A stretch of DNA of 64,000 nucleotides from an uncultured Ruminococcus sp. (GTDB lineage: Bacteria; Bacillota; Clostridia; Oscillospirales; Ruminococcaceae), in the NCBI GenBank assembly GCA_934474025.1, contig CAKSMF010000005.1, positions 124,001-188,000 on the forward strand, read 5' to 3'. The notes under the pieces are model-generated. The model was not told the origin of the DNA and did no database searches. It saw nothing but the letters and a program-made list of their open reading frames with translations. Both the position numbers and the translations under genes were made by a program. Positions 1 to 8,245 of the stretch are shown one piece after another (the stretch's first letter is position 1; each line of letters opens with the position of its first letter).

Positions 1-2
1 AT

Positions 3-80
3 CAGTTGGCAAGAGTCATGTTACTGGAACAGGTTTATAGAGCCTTTCAGATTTCAGAGGGAGGAAAATATCACAAATAA
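3..80 (+). CDS. C-terminal end of an unidentified gene (partial)
   Basis: From base 3 one frame is open for 25 codons and ends in TAA at 78-80. Its residues (LARVMLLEQVYRAFQ, then ISEGGKYHK) read like a helical protein tail, while one other forward frame stops at once. The piece is too short to identify. It lies 30 bp before the CPBP gene on the same strand, so the two may be cotranscribed. It could also be chance. Confidence 0.4.
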   Translation, partial: QLARVMLLEQVYRAFQISEGGKYHK

Positions 81-109
81 CATTACCTCATAATTGAGAG
101 GAGGCACAA

Positions 110-1267
110 ATGAACGAAGATTACTATAATTCAGAGATATATTCACTGAATCGTGAAATACACAGGCTTAACAAACAGCTTGAGGAAGAAAAGAAAAGAT
201 ATATTCCGGATAAGCTTGACCCATTTGATAATCCTACCGAGTATACGGAATTCAGTGGTGATTATTCGGATATTATGCCGGAAATTGAAAATCCTGAATG
301 TGAAATACCACTTGAACCTGATAATCTTGAATACCGTAAAATAAAGCGTTTCTATTCAATAGGAGGGTGGGCGGTTCTTGGACAGTTTCTTATAAGTAAC
401 TTTCTTGGAATGGCGATTGTACGTATAATAAAATTGGTTTTATTGTCCATCAATTCCGGAGCAAGTTCGGATATAATATCTGATTATATAAACAGTTCGT
501 CAATACTTGCCGGAATTAATATGATATCTTTTATGATAGCAAATGTTGGTTTTGCATTTCTTGGCTTGAAAATTGCAAAAATCCCTAAAAGTCAACTTGT
601 CCGAACACGTGATTTTGGATTCGGTATGGCTTTGCAGTATTGTATGACAGCTTTTTTTCTGTGGATAATATCCTATTTTGTATCATCGGGAATAAATGAT
701 ATTTTCAGTCATTATGGCTATACTACTTATGTTATGGATATGGACGATATAGCAGTTACCGGAACAGGTAAAGTATTAATGACGTTTTATACTTGTATTA
801 TAGCTCCTCTTACTGAAGAAATCTTTTTCAGAGGTATGTTGTTGAGAGTATTATCAAGAACTAATCAAAGATTTGCAGTATTTGCAACAGCGTTTTTCTT
901 CGGACTTTCACACCATAATATTCCGCAGTTTGTGCTTGCTTTTCTGGTAGGAACTTTCCTTGCACACATCACACTGAAACACAATTCTGTAATACCGGCA
1001 ATTATTGTTCATATATTCCTGAATACAATGTCAACAGCCTTTTCGTATATAGGAGAAAATACAGGATATATATTTACAGCCGTTATTATGCTTATAATGG
1101 CAATTCTGGGATTTTTTATGTTTGCTCTTTTCCGTGAAAGAGACAAAATACCTTCTACCACTCCGGAGCAGGCAATGCGTGGAATTTATGTGGCAAAACG
1201 TTCAGTAATGTTTGATATTTCAATAATAGTGCAGGTTATATATACATTGGCATTAATATTTATGTAG
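110..1267 (+). CDS. CPBP-family intramembrane metalloprotease
   Basis: Multi-pass membrane protein of the CPBP (CAAX protease and bacteriocin-processing, Abi) family, which cleaves substrates within the membrane. About 80 hydrophilic, charged N-terminal residues precede several membrane helices. The family motifs are present: EExxxR at about residues 236-241 (LTEEIFFRG), a His pair in FGLSHHN, and a late H..LN motif in VHIFLNTMS. The length (385 aa) is above the usual 220-300 because of the acidic N-terminal tail. The ATG follows a strong GAGGAGG site. A terminator follows immediately, so this gene ends its transcript. Substrate unknown; such proteins process peptides or confer bacteriocin immunity. 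Confidence 0.85.
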   Translation: MNEDYYNSEIYSLNREIHRLNKQLEEEKKRYIPDKLDPFDNPTEYTEFSGDYSDIMPEIENPECEIPLEPDNLEYRKIKRFYSIGGWAVLGQFLISNFLGMAIVRIIKLVLLSINSGASSDIISDYINSSSILAGINMISFMIANVGFAFLGLKIAKIPKSQLVRTRDFGFGMALQYCMTAFFLWIISYFVSSGINDIFSHYGYTTYVMDMDDIAVTGTGKVLMTFYTCIIAPLTEEIFFRGMLLRVLSRTNQRFAVFATAFFFGLSHHNIPQFVLAFLVGTFLAHITLKHNSVIPAIIVHIFLNTMSTAFSYIGENTGYIFTAVIMLIMAILGFFMFALFRERDKIPSTTPEQAMRGIYVAKRSVMFDISIIVQVIYTLALIFM

Positions 1268-1271
1268 TTTA

Positions 1272-1304
1272 AAGGCGGTCTGATTTATTGACCGCCTTAT
1301 TTTT
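1272..1304 (+). terminator. Rho-independent terminator after the CPBP gene
   Basis: A 9-bp perfect stem (AAGGCGGTC / GACCGCCTT) with a 9-nt loop is followed by ATTTTTC. It separates the convergent CPBP and dipicolinate synthase B genes. The minus-strand tail is weaker, so termination is mainly rightward. Confidence 0.8.
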
Positions 1305-1900
1305 CAGTCCGACTTGTGATAAATTATAGGTCTTAACTGTATTCCTTTAAGGGCGGAATAAATTGCTTTAGGAAGCAGTGAAAATTCTGAAACAAGTGAA
1401 GCAGGTTTTTTTAAACAGTCGTCCTGTATCATGGGAACAAAATAATAGTTTTTTCTATTGAAAAGTTCTCCGATATTTTTTGCAGAACCTAATAAAGAAT
1501 CGTTTGATGCTATTGCAAGTACTACAGGTTTTCCGCTTCTTAAATGGGATTTTACAGCCATTGTAACTGCCGTATCAGTAATGCTGTTTGCGAGTTTAGA
1601 GGCTGTATTTGATGTACATGGTGCAACTACCATAATATCAGTCATGTTTTTTGGTCCTATGGGTTCGGCAGATGCTATTGAAGTTATAACTTCCTTTTCG
1701 CATATAAGACTTAATCTTTTAATATTGTCGTCTGCACTCCCGAAACGTGTTGAAGTACCTGATGCGGTTTCGGACATTACGGGAATTAGTTCAGCTCCCA
1801 TATTTTTCAAGAGTTCAGCCTGCTCAAAACATTTTTCAAAAGTACAGAAAGAACCTGTCATTGCAAAGCCTATTTTCAGTCCGCTGAATGAATAAGTCAT
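1304..1900 (-). CDS. dpaB: Dipicolinate synthase subunit B
   Basis: Flavoprotein-like subunit (SpoVFB) of the enzyme that converts dihydrodipicolinate, an intermediate of the lysine pathway, to dipicolinic acid for the spore core. The N-terminus (KIGFAMTGSFCTF) is the Rossmann-like flavoprotein signature; later segments VVAPCTSNTASKLA and GKPVVLAIASND are typical of this family. The 198-aa length is normal. The gene begins directly after the stop codon of dpaA, so the two are translationally coupled. It should act in the mother cell late in sporulation, which the sigma-K-like promoter upstream of dpaA supports. Confidence 0.92.
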   Translation of the reverse strand: MTYSFSGLKIGFAMTGSFCTFEKCFEQAELLKNMGAELIPVMSETASGTSTRFGSADDNIKRLSLICEKEVITSIASAEPIGPKNMTDIMVVAPCTSNTASKLANSITDTAVTMAVKSHLRSGKPVVLAIASNDSLLGSAKNIGELFNRKNYYFVPMIQDDCLKKPASLVSEFSLLPKAIYSALKGIQLRPIIYHKSD

Positions 1901-2761
1901 TTATAAAAGCCCCCTTTCTTCGAGGATTCCGGTAATAGTTTCTGCTATAAATTCGCCGGAAGTTACTGGTGCAGTTTTTCCGGGGATACCTAAAGCCCAT
2001 ATAACTTTTTTTCCAAGGGATACCGCTGAATCAAAGTCTATTCCGCCAGGTTTTGAGGCAAGGTCTATAAAAAGAGTATCATTACTGAATTTTTCAAGCA
2101 ATTCATTATCAAAAATCATTTCCGGAACTGTATTGAATACAAGTGAATAATCAGTATTCATTTTTTTAGTGCATACGGATTTTATACCTAAAACACGTGC
2201 TTTTGCCGTACCCTTTGCATTTCTTACTGATGCAGTTATATCTGCTCCAAATCCTTTAAGAATTTCAGCAAGTGCCATGCCAATGCGTCCGAGTCCGACA
2301 ATAAGAACTTTCAAGCCGTTAAGCGTTACCGGAAGTTCATTAAGAGCTATTTCAACAGCACCTTCGGCAGTAGGAACGGCATTTTTAAGGCTAAGGTCTT
2401 CACGTTCCATGTAATCAATAATTTCTGTATTTTCAAATATTTCTGATAATTTGTCGTTGAATTTTCCTGCAAATATAATTCCGTTCGTTTTCAAAAGACG
2501 TTTTATTTCGTTCGGATTGATTTTTTCATTGCAGAAAGGTGCAGTAATCATTCCGTTATTGTCAAGTGGAATAACCGGCAATACTACAAAATCATAAAAT
2601 TTATCTTTATCTGTAATTGCTGGTTTGAGGGATATTTTTTCGGGAACTGATTCATCAGAAAATCCCATTACATAAGTATCATAGACCGCAGAAAGCTTTT
2701 CGGCACAATATACTTGTCGCATATCACCGCCGGCTACAAGTATTCTGAAATTATCTTTCAT
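1901..2761 (-). CDS. dpaA: Dipicolinate synthase subunit A
   Basis: Dehydrogenase-like subunit (SpoVFA) of dipicolinate synthase. It starts with a recognisable SpoVFA sequence (RILVAGGDMRQVYCAEKL) and has an NAD(P)-binding glycine motif in VLIVGLGRIGMALAEIL (about residues 165-180). The ATG at 2761 has GGAGA seven bases upstream. A longer open frame reaches 2848, but its extra residues are not family-like and overlap the likely promoter. Forms a two-gene operon with dpaB. The presence of both subunits is direct evidence for an endospore-forming lineage. Confidence 0.92.
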   Translation of the reverse strand: MKDNFRILVAGGDMRQVYCAEKLSAVYDTYVMGFSDESVPEKISLKPAITDKDKFYDFVVLPVIPLDNNGMITAPFCNEKINPNEIKRLLKTNGIIFAGKFNDKLSEIFENTEIIDYMEREDLSLKNAVPTAEGAVEIALNELPVTLNGLKVLIVGLGRIGMALAEILKGFGADITASVRNAKGTAKARVLGIKSVCTKKMNTDYSLVFNTVPEMIFDNELLEKFSNDTLFIDLASKPGGIDFDSAVSLGKKVIWALGIPGKTAPVTSGEFIAETITGILEERGLL

Positions 2762-2815
2762 ATTATTCTCCATTCTGCCGTAGAGAACGGCTTTAAGAAA
2801 AAAGTTTTTCTGGTT

Positions 2816-2844
2816 TATTATATGAAATTCATATTGAATGGTGT
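2816..2844 (-). promoter_or_regulatory. Sigma-K-like promoter for dpaAB
   Basis: On the minus strand ACAC is followed 16 bases later by CATATAATA, which fits the sigma-K consensus (AC, 16-17 bp, CATAnnnTA). It lies about 55 bp upstream of the dpaA start. In Bacillus subtilis spoVFAB is known to be sigma-K dependent, so position and function agree. The motif is short, and CATATAATA also contains a sigma-A-like TATAAT. Confidence 0.5.
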
Positions 2845-2847
2845 GCA

Positions 2848-2884
2848 TAAAAAAAGCGTGTCCGCCTTAAATGAACACGCTTTA
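2848..2884 (-). terminator. Rho-independent terminator of the pheA-metH-prfB operon
   Basis: Minus-strand stem AAAGCGTGT / ACACGCTTT with a 13-nt loop, followed by a run of seven Ts. The 5' arm overlaps the stop codon of the small membrane protein gene. It separates this operon from the dpaAB promoter. Confidence 0.85.
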
Positions 2885-3286
2885 TAAGTATTTGTAACCT
2901 GTTCGGTCTTTCCAGTCATCGCCGATATATTTTTTGCAGGTTCTTTCAAACCATTGTACTTTCATATCAAGTTCGCCGACACGCATTGAGAGTTCGGCAT
3001 TTACGTCTGATAATCGTGAAATATTATTTAATAAATCGTCTTTCCATTGATTGACTTCTTCAACAGTAAGGGTTGAATGTTCTGCTATAATGTCATCGGC
3101 TGATTTTCCTTTAATCATTTCTGTAGCTATTTTGTCTCTGAAACTTTTTGTATATTCGCTGTCATCGGACTTTTTTGGAGCAGGTTCTTTTTTTTCAGGT
3201 TCAGGAGGTTTTTCCTTTGGTCGTATACTGTTGATAATCATATAAAAAATCGCAAGAATCAACACCCATATAAAGAAATCACCCAT
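2882..3286 (-). CDS. Small membrane-anchored coiled-coil protein, function unknown
   Basis: A 134-residue protein I do not recognise. Residues 2-20 form one membrane helix (FFIWVLILAIFYMI), followed by a Pro/Lys/Glu-rich linker (residues 23-40), then a soluble part with a likely coiled coil (LLNNISRLSDVNAELSMRV) and a Trp/Cys-containing tail. A segment TEMIKGKSADDIIAEHSTL resembles a short helix-turn-helix-like unit, but this is only a visual impression. Last gene of the operon, 21 bp after prfB. Expected to sit in the membrane facing the cytoplasm. Confidence 0.7.
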   Translation of the reverse strand: MGDFFIWVLILAIFYMIINSIRPKEKPPEPEKKEPAPKKSDDSEYTKSFRDKIATEMIKGKSADDIIAEHSTLTVEEVNQWKDDLLNNISRLSDVNAELSMRVGELDMKVQWFERTCKKYIGDDWKDRTGYKYL

Positions 3287-3307
3287 GGAAAAACCTCCTA
3301 TTTTTCA

Positions 3308-4426
3308 TTATTTTGCAAGAGTGCCATGTGAAAGGGATTTAAGATAAGCATTTATAAATCCGTCAATATCTCCGTCCATAACTGCCTGAATGTTACCGTT
3401 TTCAAAACCTGTTCTGTGGTCTTTAGCCAGTGTATAAGGCATGAATACATATGAACGTATTTGTGAACCCCATGCTATTTCACGCTGTACACCCTTGATA
3501 TCTTCAATTTTTTCAAGGTGTTCACGTTCTTTGATTTCAACGAGTTTGGAACGGAGCATTTTCATTGCATAATCTCTGTTCTGATACTGGCTTCTTTGAG
3601 TTTGGCACGAAACTACTATACCTGTTGGTTTATGAATGAGACGTACTGCGGAACTGGTCTTGTTTACTTTCTGACCGCCTGCACCGCTTGAACGATAAAC
3701 TTCCATTTCGATATCTTCCGGACGTATATCAACTTCTATTGAATCGTCTATTTCCGGCATAACTTCAAGAGCTGCAAATGAAGTATGTCTTCTTCCGGAA
3801 GCGTCAAAAGGTGATATACGTACAAGTCTATGAACGCCTGATTCAGATTTCATATAACCGTAAGCATTGTCGCCCTCTATGAGTATTGATGCGGATTTCA
3901 TACCAGCGTCATCACCGTCAAGATAATCCATAAGAGTAACTTTATAATTATGGCGTTCTGCCCAGTGATTGTACATTCTGTAAAGCATTTCTGCCCAGTC
4001 CTGAGCTTCTGTACCGCCTGCTCCTGCATGGAATGTAAGAATAGCGTTTGCACTGTCATATTCTCCTGTGAGAAGTGTTGAGAGTTTTTCTTCTTCAAGT
4101 TTTCTCTTGAAAGTTTCAGCATCAGCCTTTATTTCTTCAACGGAACTATCGTCATCTTCTTCAATTGAGAGTTCTATAAGAGTTATGAGGTCTTCAAGGC
4201 TGTCATTGAGTTTTTTGTATTTATCAATTTTTCTTTCGAGAGCCTTTGTTTCACGGAGTACTTTCTGAGAATTTTCAAGGTCGTCCCAAAAACCGTCTTT
4301 AGCGGTTTCAGCGTTAAGTTCAGCAATTCTTTCCTTAGCAGCCTTTATATTTAAAACGTCTGCAAGTTCTGTCATTTCTTTTCTGTAGTTGGTCATTTCA
4401 ACTCTAAGGTCATCAAGTATAATCAT
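3308..4426 (-). CDS. prfB: Peptide chain release factor 2
   Basis: RF2 recognises UGA/UAA stop codons and releases the nascent chain. The GGQ catalytic motif (SSGAGGQKVN) and the SPF anticodon-like tripeptide (RISPFDASG) are both visible. Length (372 aa) is normal. The N-terminus (from MIILDDLRVEM) aligns without a break to the RF2 coiled-coil region, so there is no in-frame UGA and no programmed +1 frameshift, unlike many bacteria. An SD-like GAAAGGA lies upstream. Third gene of the pheA-metH-prfB operon, 25 bp after metH. Confidence 0.96.
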   Translation of the reverse strand: MIILDDLRVEMTNYRKEMTELADVLNIKAAKERIAELNAETAKDGFWDDLENSQKVLRETKALERKIDKYKKLNDSLEDLITLIELSIEEDDDSSVEEIKADAETFKRKLEEEKLSTLLTGEYDSANAILTFHAGAGGTEAQDWAEMLYRMYNHWAERHNYKVTLMDYLDGDDAGMKSASILIEGDNAYGYMKSESGVHRLVRISPFDASGRRHTSFAALEVMPEIDDSIEVDIRPEDIEMEVYRSSGAGGQKVNKTSSAVRLIHKPTGIVVSCQTQRSQYQNRDYAMKMLRSKLVEIKEREHLEKIEDIKGVQREIAWGSQIRSYVFMPYTLAKDHRTGFENGNIQAVMDGDIDGFINAYLKSLSHGTLAK

Positions 4427-4451
4427 AAAAAATTATGTCCTTTCTTTTAAA

Positions 4452-6818
4452 TTAATTTTTATATACTTCTGTTGCAATATCGACGGTTTTTTTAGCGTCT
4501 TTGGCATAGAAATCGGCATGAATCTGTTTAGCATAGTCAGCGGTAAGAACAGCACCGCCTACAACTGTTTTACATTGAGGATAGCTTTTATTAAGTCGTG
4601 AAATAGTTTCTTCCATTGCACCGAGAGTGGTTGTCATAAGTGCGGATAATCCTACAAGTTTAACCTGATGTTTTATAGCTGTATCAACTATCAATTGCGG
4701 GTCAACGTCTTTTCCGAGGTCTATAACGTCAAAACCATAGCTTTCAAGCAGGACTTTAACTATATTTTTTCCTATGTCGTGAATATCTCCTTTTACGGTA
4801 GCAATAACTACTTTTCCTTTTGAGATGTTATCCGAACTATTAAGGGAAAGTTTTTCCTTTATTACCTCAAAACAAGCCTGAGCAGATTCCGCTGTAAGAA
4901 TAAGTTGTGGAAGGAATATTTTTCCCTTTTCAAACTTTTCACCAGCAGAATCAAGTGCAGGAATAAGATAATTATTTATAATCTGCATTGGGTCGGATTT
5001 TTCAGCCAGTTCACTCACAGATTTTAAAGCGTCGTTTTTAAGACCGTTTTCAACTGCAAAAACAAGGTCTGGAGACTTATTTTCTGCGGAACTCGGAACA
5101 GCTTTAGCAACAGAAGCGTTTGCATAAACATTTATGAAATCCGTTGAATTTCTGTCTATTCCTGCGAGAAGTCTGTAAGCTCTGACAGCTCCTATAATGG
5201 AGTCTATATTAGGATTTATAATAGGCAAATCAAGTCCGCTGTGGAGAGCCATTGTTAAAAAGGTTCTTGTAATAAGTTCTCTGTTAGGCAATCCGAATGA
5301 AATATTTGAAACACCTAAAACAGTTCTTAAACCAAGTTCATTTTTAACACGATTGAGTGCATTGAGAGTTTCCATAACGCCGTCCTGTTCAGCTGAGGCG
5401 GTAAGTGTAAGGCAATCTATAAAAACGTCCTCTTTCGGAATACCGTAATAAATGGCACGTTTAAGAATTTTTTCGGCGATTGTAAAACGTCCCTGTGCTG
5501 TTTTAGGGATACCCTGCTTATCAAGGGTGAGTCCTACAACAGATGCACCATATTTTTTTACAATCGGCAAAATACTGTCAAGAGATTCGTCCTCACCGTT
5601 TACGGAGTTTACAATAGGTTTACCATTGTATACACGTAATCCCACTTCAAGAACTTCAGGATTTGTAGAGTCAAGCTGTAAAGGTGTATCACAGATTGCC
5701 TGAATAGCTTTTACAGCTTTTACCATCATTTCTTTTTCGTCTATTTCAGGAAGTCCGACGTTTACGTCAAGGATTTCTGCACCTGCATGAATCTGTTCTA
5801 CAGCCTGTCCTAAAATATAATCGATATCATGATTTATAAGGGCTTCTTTAAAACGTTTTTTTCCGGTAGGGTTAATGCGTTCACCGATAACACGGGGTTG
5901 ATTTATTGTTACGCATTTTACAGACGAACAAGCCAAACTTATGCGTTTTACAGGTCTCTTAATATTATCAACACTGTCAAGAGTTTTAATCATCTGGCGG
6001 ATATGTTCCGGAGTAGTTCCGCAACAGCCACCGAATACTTTAACACCGGCATTTGCAAGTTTAATGCAACTGTGAGCAAATTCTTCCGGATTTACATTGA
6101 ACTGGTTTGTTACAGGGTCAGGAAGTCCGGCATTTGGCTTGGCGATAACCGGAAGTGTTGCAAGTGAACATATTTTGTCAAGAACGGGGAAAAGTTCGTC
6201 CGCACCTAATGAACAGTTTACACCTATGGCATCAGCTCCGAGACCTTCCAGAACAGCTACCATGCATTCTGGTGAAACTCCTGTAAAAGTACGCATATTT
6301 TCCTCAAAAGTCATTGTAACAAGTACAGGTTTATCGGAATTTTCTTTTGCAGCAAGTAAAGCAGCTTTTACTTCATATAAGTCTGTCATTGTCTCGATAA
6401 CTATAACATCTGCTTCACTTCCGGCAAGGACTATTTCTTTGTAGGCATCGTAAGCTTCCTCAAATGTAAGAGTGCCAGAGGGTTCAAGCAGTTGACCGGT
6501 AGAGCCTATATCAAGTGCAACGAGTTTATCACCGACAGCCGAATGTGCATTGCGGATTCCTACTCCGACAACTTCTGCAACGCTATAACCGGAATTTTCA
6601 AGCTTGAAACGGTTAGCACCGAAAGTATTTGCGTAAATGATATCTGAACCTGCTTCCGCATACATACGATGAATTTTCATTATAGCTTCCGGATTTGTTA
6701 TGTTAAGAAGTTCAGGTATATGTTCAGTTTGTATGCCATGGGACTGCAACATAGTACCCATACCGCCGTCAAGAAAAACGAATTTATTTTTTAGTAAAGC
6801 TTGAAATTTATCAGACAT
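4452..6818 (-). CDS. metH: Cobalamin-dependent methionine synthase, short form
   Basis: Transfers a methyl group from methyltetrahydrofolate to homocysteine through cobalamin. Domain order: homocysteine-binding barrel (about 1-290, with zinc cysteines in VNCS and GGCCGTT), pterin-binding barrel (about 310-570, starting at RVIGERINPTGKK), and a B12 module (about 590-785, with GDIHDIGKNI supplying the axial His). It stops after the B12 domain; the C-terminal AdoMet reactivation domain of E. coli MetH is missing, as in many Clostridia, so reactivation must depend on a separate protein. It lies 14 bp after pheA. No cobalamin riboswitch is visible. Confidence 0.93.
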   Translation of the reverse strand: MSDKFQALLKNKFVFLDGGMGTMLQSHGIQTEHIPELLNITNPEAIMKIHRMYAEAGSDIIYANTFGANRFKLENSGYSVAEVVGVGIRNAHSAVGDKLVALDIGSTGQLLEPSGTLTFEEAYDAYKEIVLAGSEADVIVIETMTDLYEVKAALLAAKENSDKPVLVTMTFEENMRTFTGVSPECMVAVLEGLGADAIGVNCSLGADELFPVLDKICSLATLPVIAKPNAGLPDPVTNQFNVNPEEFAHSCIKLANAGVKVFGGCCGTTPEHIRQMIKTLDSVDNIKRPVKRISLACSSVKCVTINQPRVIGERINPTGKKRFKEALINHDIDYILGQAVEQIHAGAEILDVNVGLPEIDEKEMMVKAVKAIQAICDTPLQLDSTNPEVLEVGLRVYNGKPIVNSVNGEDESLDSILPIVKKYGASVVGLTLDKQGIPKTAQGRFTIAEKILKRAIYYGIPKEDVFIDCLTLTASAEQDGVMETLNALNRVKNELGLRTVLGVSNISFGLPNRELITRTFLTMALHSGLDLPIINPNIDSIIGAVRAYRLLAGIDRNSTDFINVYANASVAKAVPSSAENKSPDLVFAVENGLKNDALKSVSELAEKSDPMQIINNYLIPALDSAGEKFEKGKIFLPQLILTAESAQACFEVIKEKLSLNSSDNISKGKVVIATVKGDIHDIGKNIVKVLLESYGFDVIDLGKDVDPQLIVDTAIKHQVKLVGLSALMTTTLGAMEETISRLNKSYPQCKTVVGGAVLTADYAKQIHADFYAKDAKKTVDIATEVYKN

Positions 6819-6832
6819 ATTAAATCACTCCT

Positions 6833-7948
6833 TTAGCTGTTTCTGAAAGTTCCGAGAATGCGAAAATATTCCATATTATCTGAAAGGTCATTCATTAATG
6901 CACGAACGCTTGGGTCTGTAAGTTTGCCACTGAAATCAAGATAAAACATTACATCAAAACTTCCGTCACGTATAGGACGATTTTCAATTCTGATAATATT
7001 TGTTCCATTTACATAGAATTTTGTAAGAAGTCTGTGCAAACTACCTTCTGTATGCGGAATTTGTATCATTACAGAAATAGTATCAGAATCCGGAGAAACC
7101 ATTAATTCTTTTGAAATACATACAAACTGTGTTCTGTTAACAGAGCAGTCAGCAATATTTTTTGCAAGAATTTCAAGACCGAGACGTTCAGCACAGTCAA
7201 CAGAACATATTGTTGCAATGTTTTCAGGACTGTTTTTTACCATTTCGGCAGATGTTGCAGTATTGCTGTATGGTGCGGTTTCAAGATTGTTTTCAGCAAG
7301 AAATACACTACATTGTGCTAATGCCTGCGGGTGAGAATATACACATTTTATATCCTTTATTGAAGTACCTTTTTTTACGGCAAGGCAATGGTTTATTTCA
7401 ACACATACCTGTTTTACAATATATACATTGTATTTTGCCATAAGGTCATATGCACTGTCAATCATTCCGGCAGTTGAATTTTTTAGCGGTATAACGCCAT
7501 AGTCTATTTCGCCGGACTGAACTGCTTTGAAAACTTCCTCAAATGAATTGTAGAATACAGGCTGTTTTTCTCCAAAAATCATTTTTGCTGCTGTTTCAGA
7601 ATTTGCACCTGAAGTTCCTTGACAGCCTATTCTGCAACTGCTTTCAAAGTCTGGCACATTGAAATTGCAATCTTGTTGCTGTGAAAGAAGAACTTTATTC
7701 TGCAATAATTTACTTATATCCATTATTGTCGTAAAAAGTGCTGATGTACCGTTTTCGAGGTCAGAATCATTGGTGAGAGCTTTTATTCTGTCAATTACCT
7801 GTTGTTCACGTCCGCCTTGAAAAACAGGCATATTATGCTGTTTTTTATAGTCGGCAACATTTTTGCAAAGTTCCATGCGTTTGATTAAAAGTGATAATAT
7901 TTTTTCGTCAGTAATGTCAATCTCGTTGCGAAGTCCCTGTAAATCCAT
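6833..7948 (-). CDS. pheA: Bifunctional chorismate mutase / prephenate dehydratase
   Basis: Makes phenylpyruvate from chorismate for phenylalanine synthesis. An AroQ-type mutase domain (about 1-85, with RNEIDITDEKIL) is fused to a prephenate dehydratase domain (about 105-285) and a C-terminal ACT domain (about 290-371) with the feedback-site segment RIENRPIRDG. Odd: the dehydratase TRF motif reads TQF here (NRTQFVCIS), replacing the conserved Arg by Gln. The essential Thr is kept, so activity is probably retained. First gene of a four-gene leftward operon with a consensus-like promoter. The mix of pheA, metH and prfB has no obvious metabolic logic. Confidence 0.93.
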   Translation of the reverse strand: MDLQGLRNEIDITDEKILSLLIKRMELCKNVADYKKQHNMPVFQGGREQQVIDRIKALTNDSDLENGTSALFTTIMDISKLLQNKVLLSQQQDCNFNVPDFESSCRIGCQGTSGANSETAAKMIFGEKQPVFYNSFEEVFKAVQSGEIDYGVIPLKNSTAGMIDSAYDLMAKYNVYIVKQVCVEINHCLAVKKGTSIKDIKCVYSHPQALAQCSVFLAENNLETAPYSNTATSAEMVKNSPENIATICSVDCAERLGLEILAKNIADCSVNRTQFVCISKELMVSPDSDTISVMIQIPHTEGSLHRLLTKFYVNGTNIIRIENRPIRDGSFDVMFYLDFSGKLTDPSVRALMNDLSDNMEYFRILGTFRNS

Positions 7949-7990
7949 TATTTTTTACCTCCGGATAAATTTAACTGATAGCTAAATTAC

Positions 7991-8019
7991 ATTATATCAG
8001 ATTTTTTTGTAAAAATCAA
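7991..8019 (-). promoter_or_regulatory. Sigma-A promoter of the pheA operon
   Basis: Minus strand: TTGATT, 17-bp spacer, TATAAT. The start point would be near 7984, giving a short leader before the pheA ATG with its GGAGG site. No T-box or attenuator is visible in the leader. Confidence 0.75.
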
Positions 8020-8038
8020 TAAAAAAGATATAAATATA

Positions 8039-8068
8039 TTGCAAACAGGCGTTCCGGTGTGGTATAAT
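8039..8068 (+). promoter_or_regulatory. Sigma-A promoter of the ruvC gene string
   Basis: TTGCAA, 18-bp spacer, TATAAT with an extended -10 (TGGTATAAT). Divergent from the pheA promoter. The leader would be about 170 nt and contains copy 1 of the dispersed structured element. Confidence 0.75.
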
Positions 8069-8110
8069 AATAAAGTGTACAATAAAGTATATACGATTAT
8101 GACTATTTTT

Positions 8111-8217
8111 TAACAAAAATTCTTTCACCTCTATAGGCGGTGAGATGAATTGTAAATCACAGTCAGAAATACATTAATTCTTCAGTTTTCGTGAAATTAC
8201 AGACTGTTGATTGAAAC
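8111..8217 (+). repeat. Dispersed modular element, copy 1 (ruvC leader)
   Basis: Contains a hairpin (TCACC / GGTGA), then AATTGTAAAT, then a module bounded by CAGT and ACTG that ends in GTTGATTGAAACAA. The same order is found at 55891-56062 with about 75 percent identity by eye; the second hairpin module of that copy is absent here. A 14-codon frame ending in TGA (SSVFVKLQTVD) parallels SSVSVKLSTVD in the 55.9-kb copy. It may be a relic of a transposon right end or a structured leader RNA. Confidence 0.6.
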
Positions 8218-8245
8218 AAAGAAATATAAGAACAGGATTAATAAT

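Noticed and set aside
1458..1895. 145-codon frame opposite dpaB
   Set aside because: It is the antisense shadow of a clear family member and has no promoter or SD of its own.
4300..4426. Programmed frameshift in prfB
   Set aside because: The reading frame is continuous from the start through the RF2 N-terminal region and has no in-frame TGA; no frameshift is needed.
8190..8217. CRISPR-like 3' handle (GATTGAAAC) at the ends of the dispersed element
   Set aside because: Type I-C repeats end in GTGGATTGAAAC, and all three elements end alike. But there is no repeat-spacer array, no cas gene in the window, and the upstream parts differ from known repeats, so a CRISPR call is not supported.
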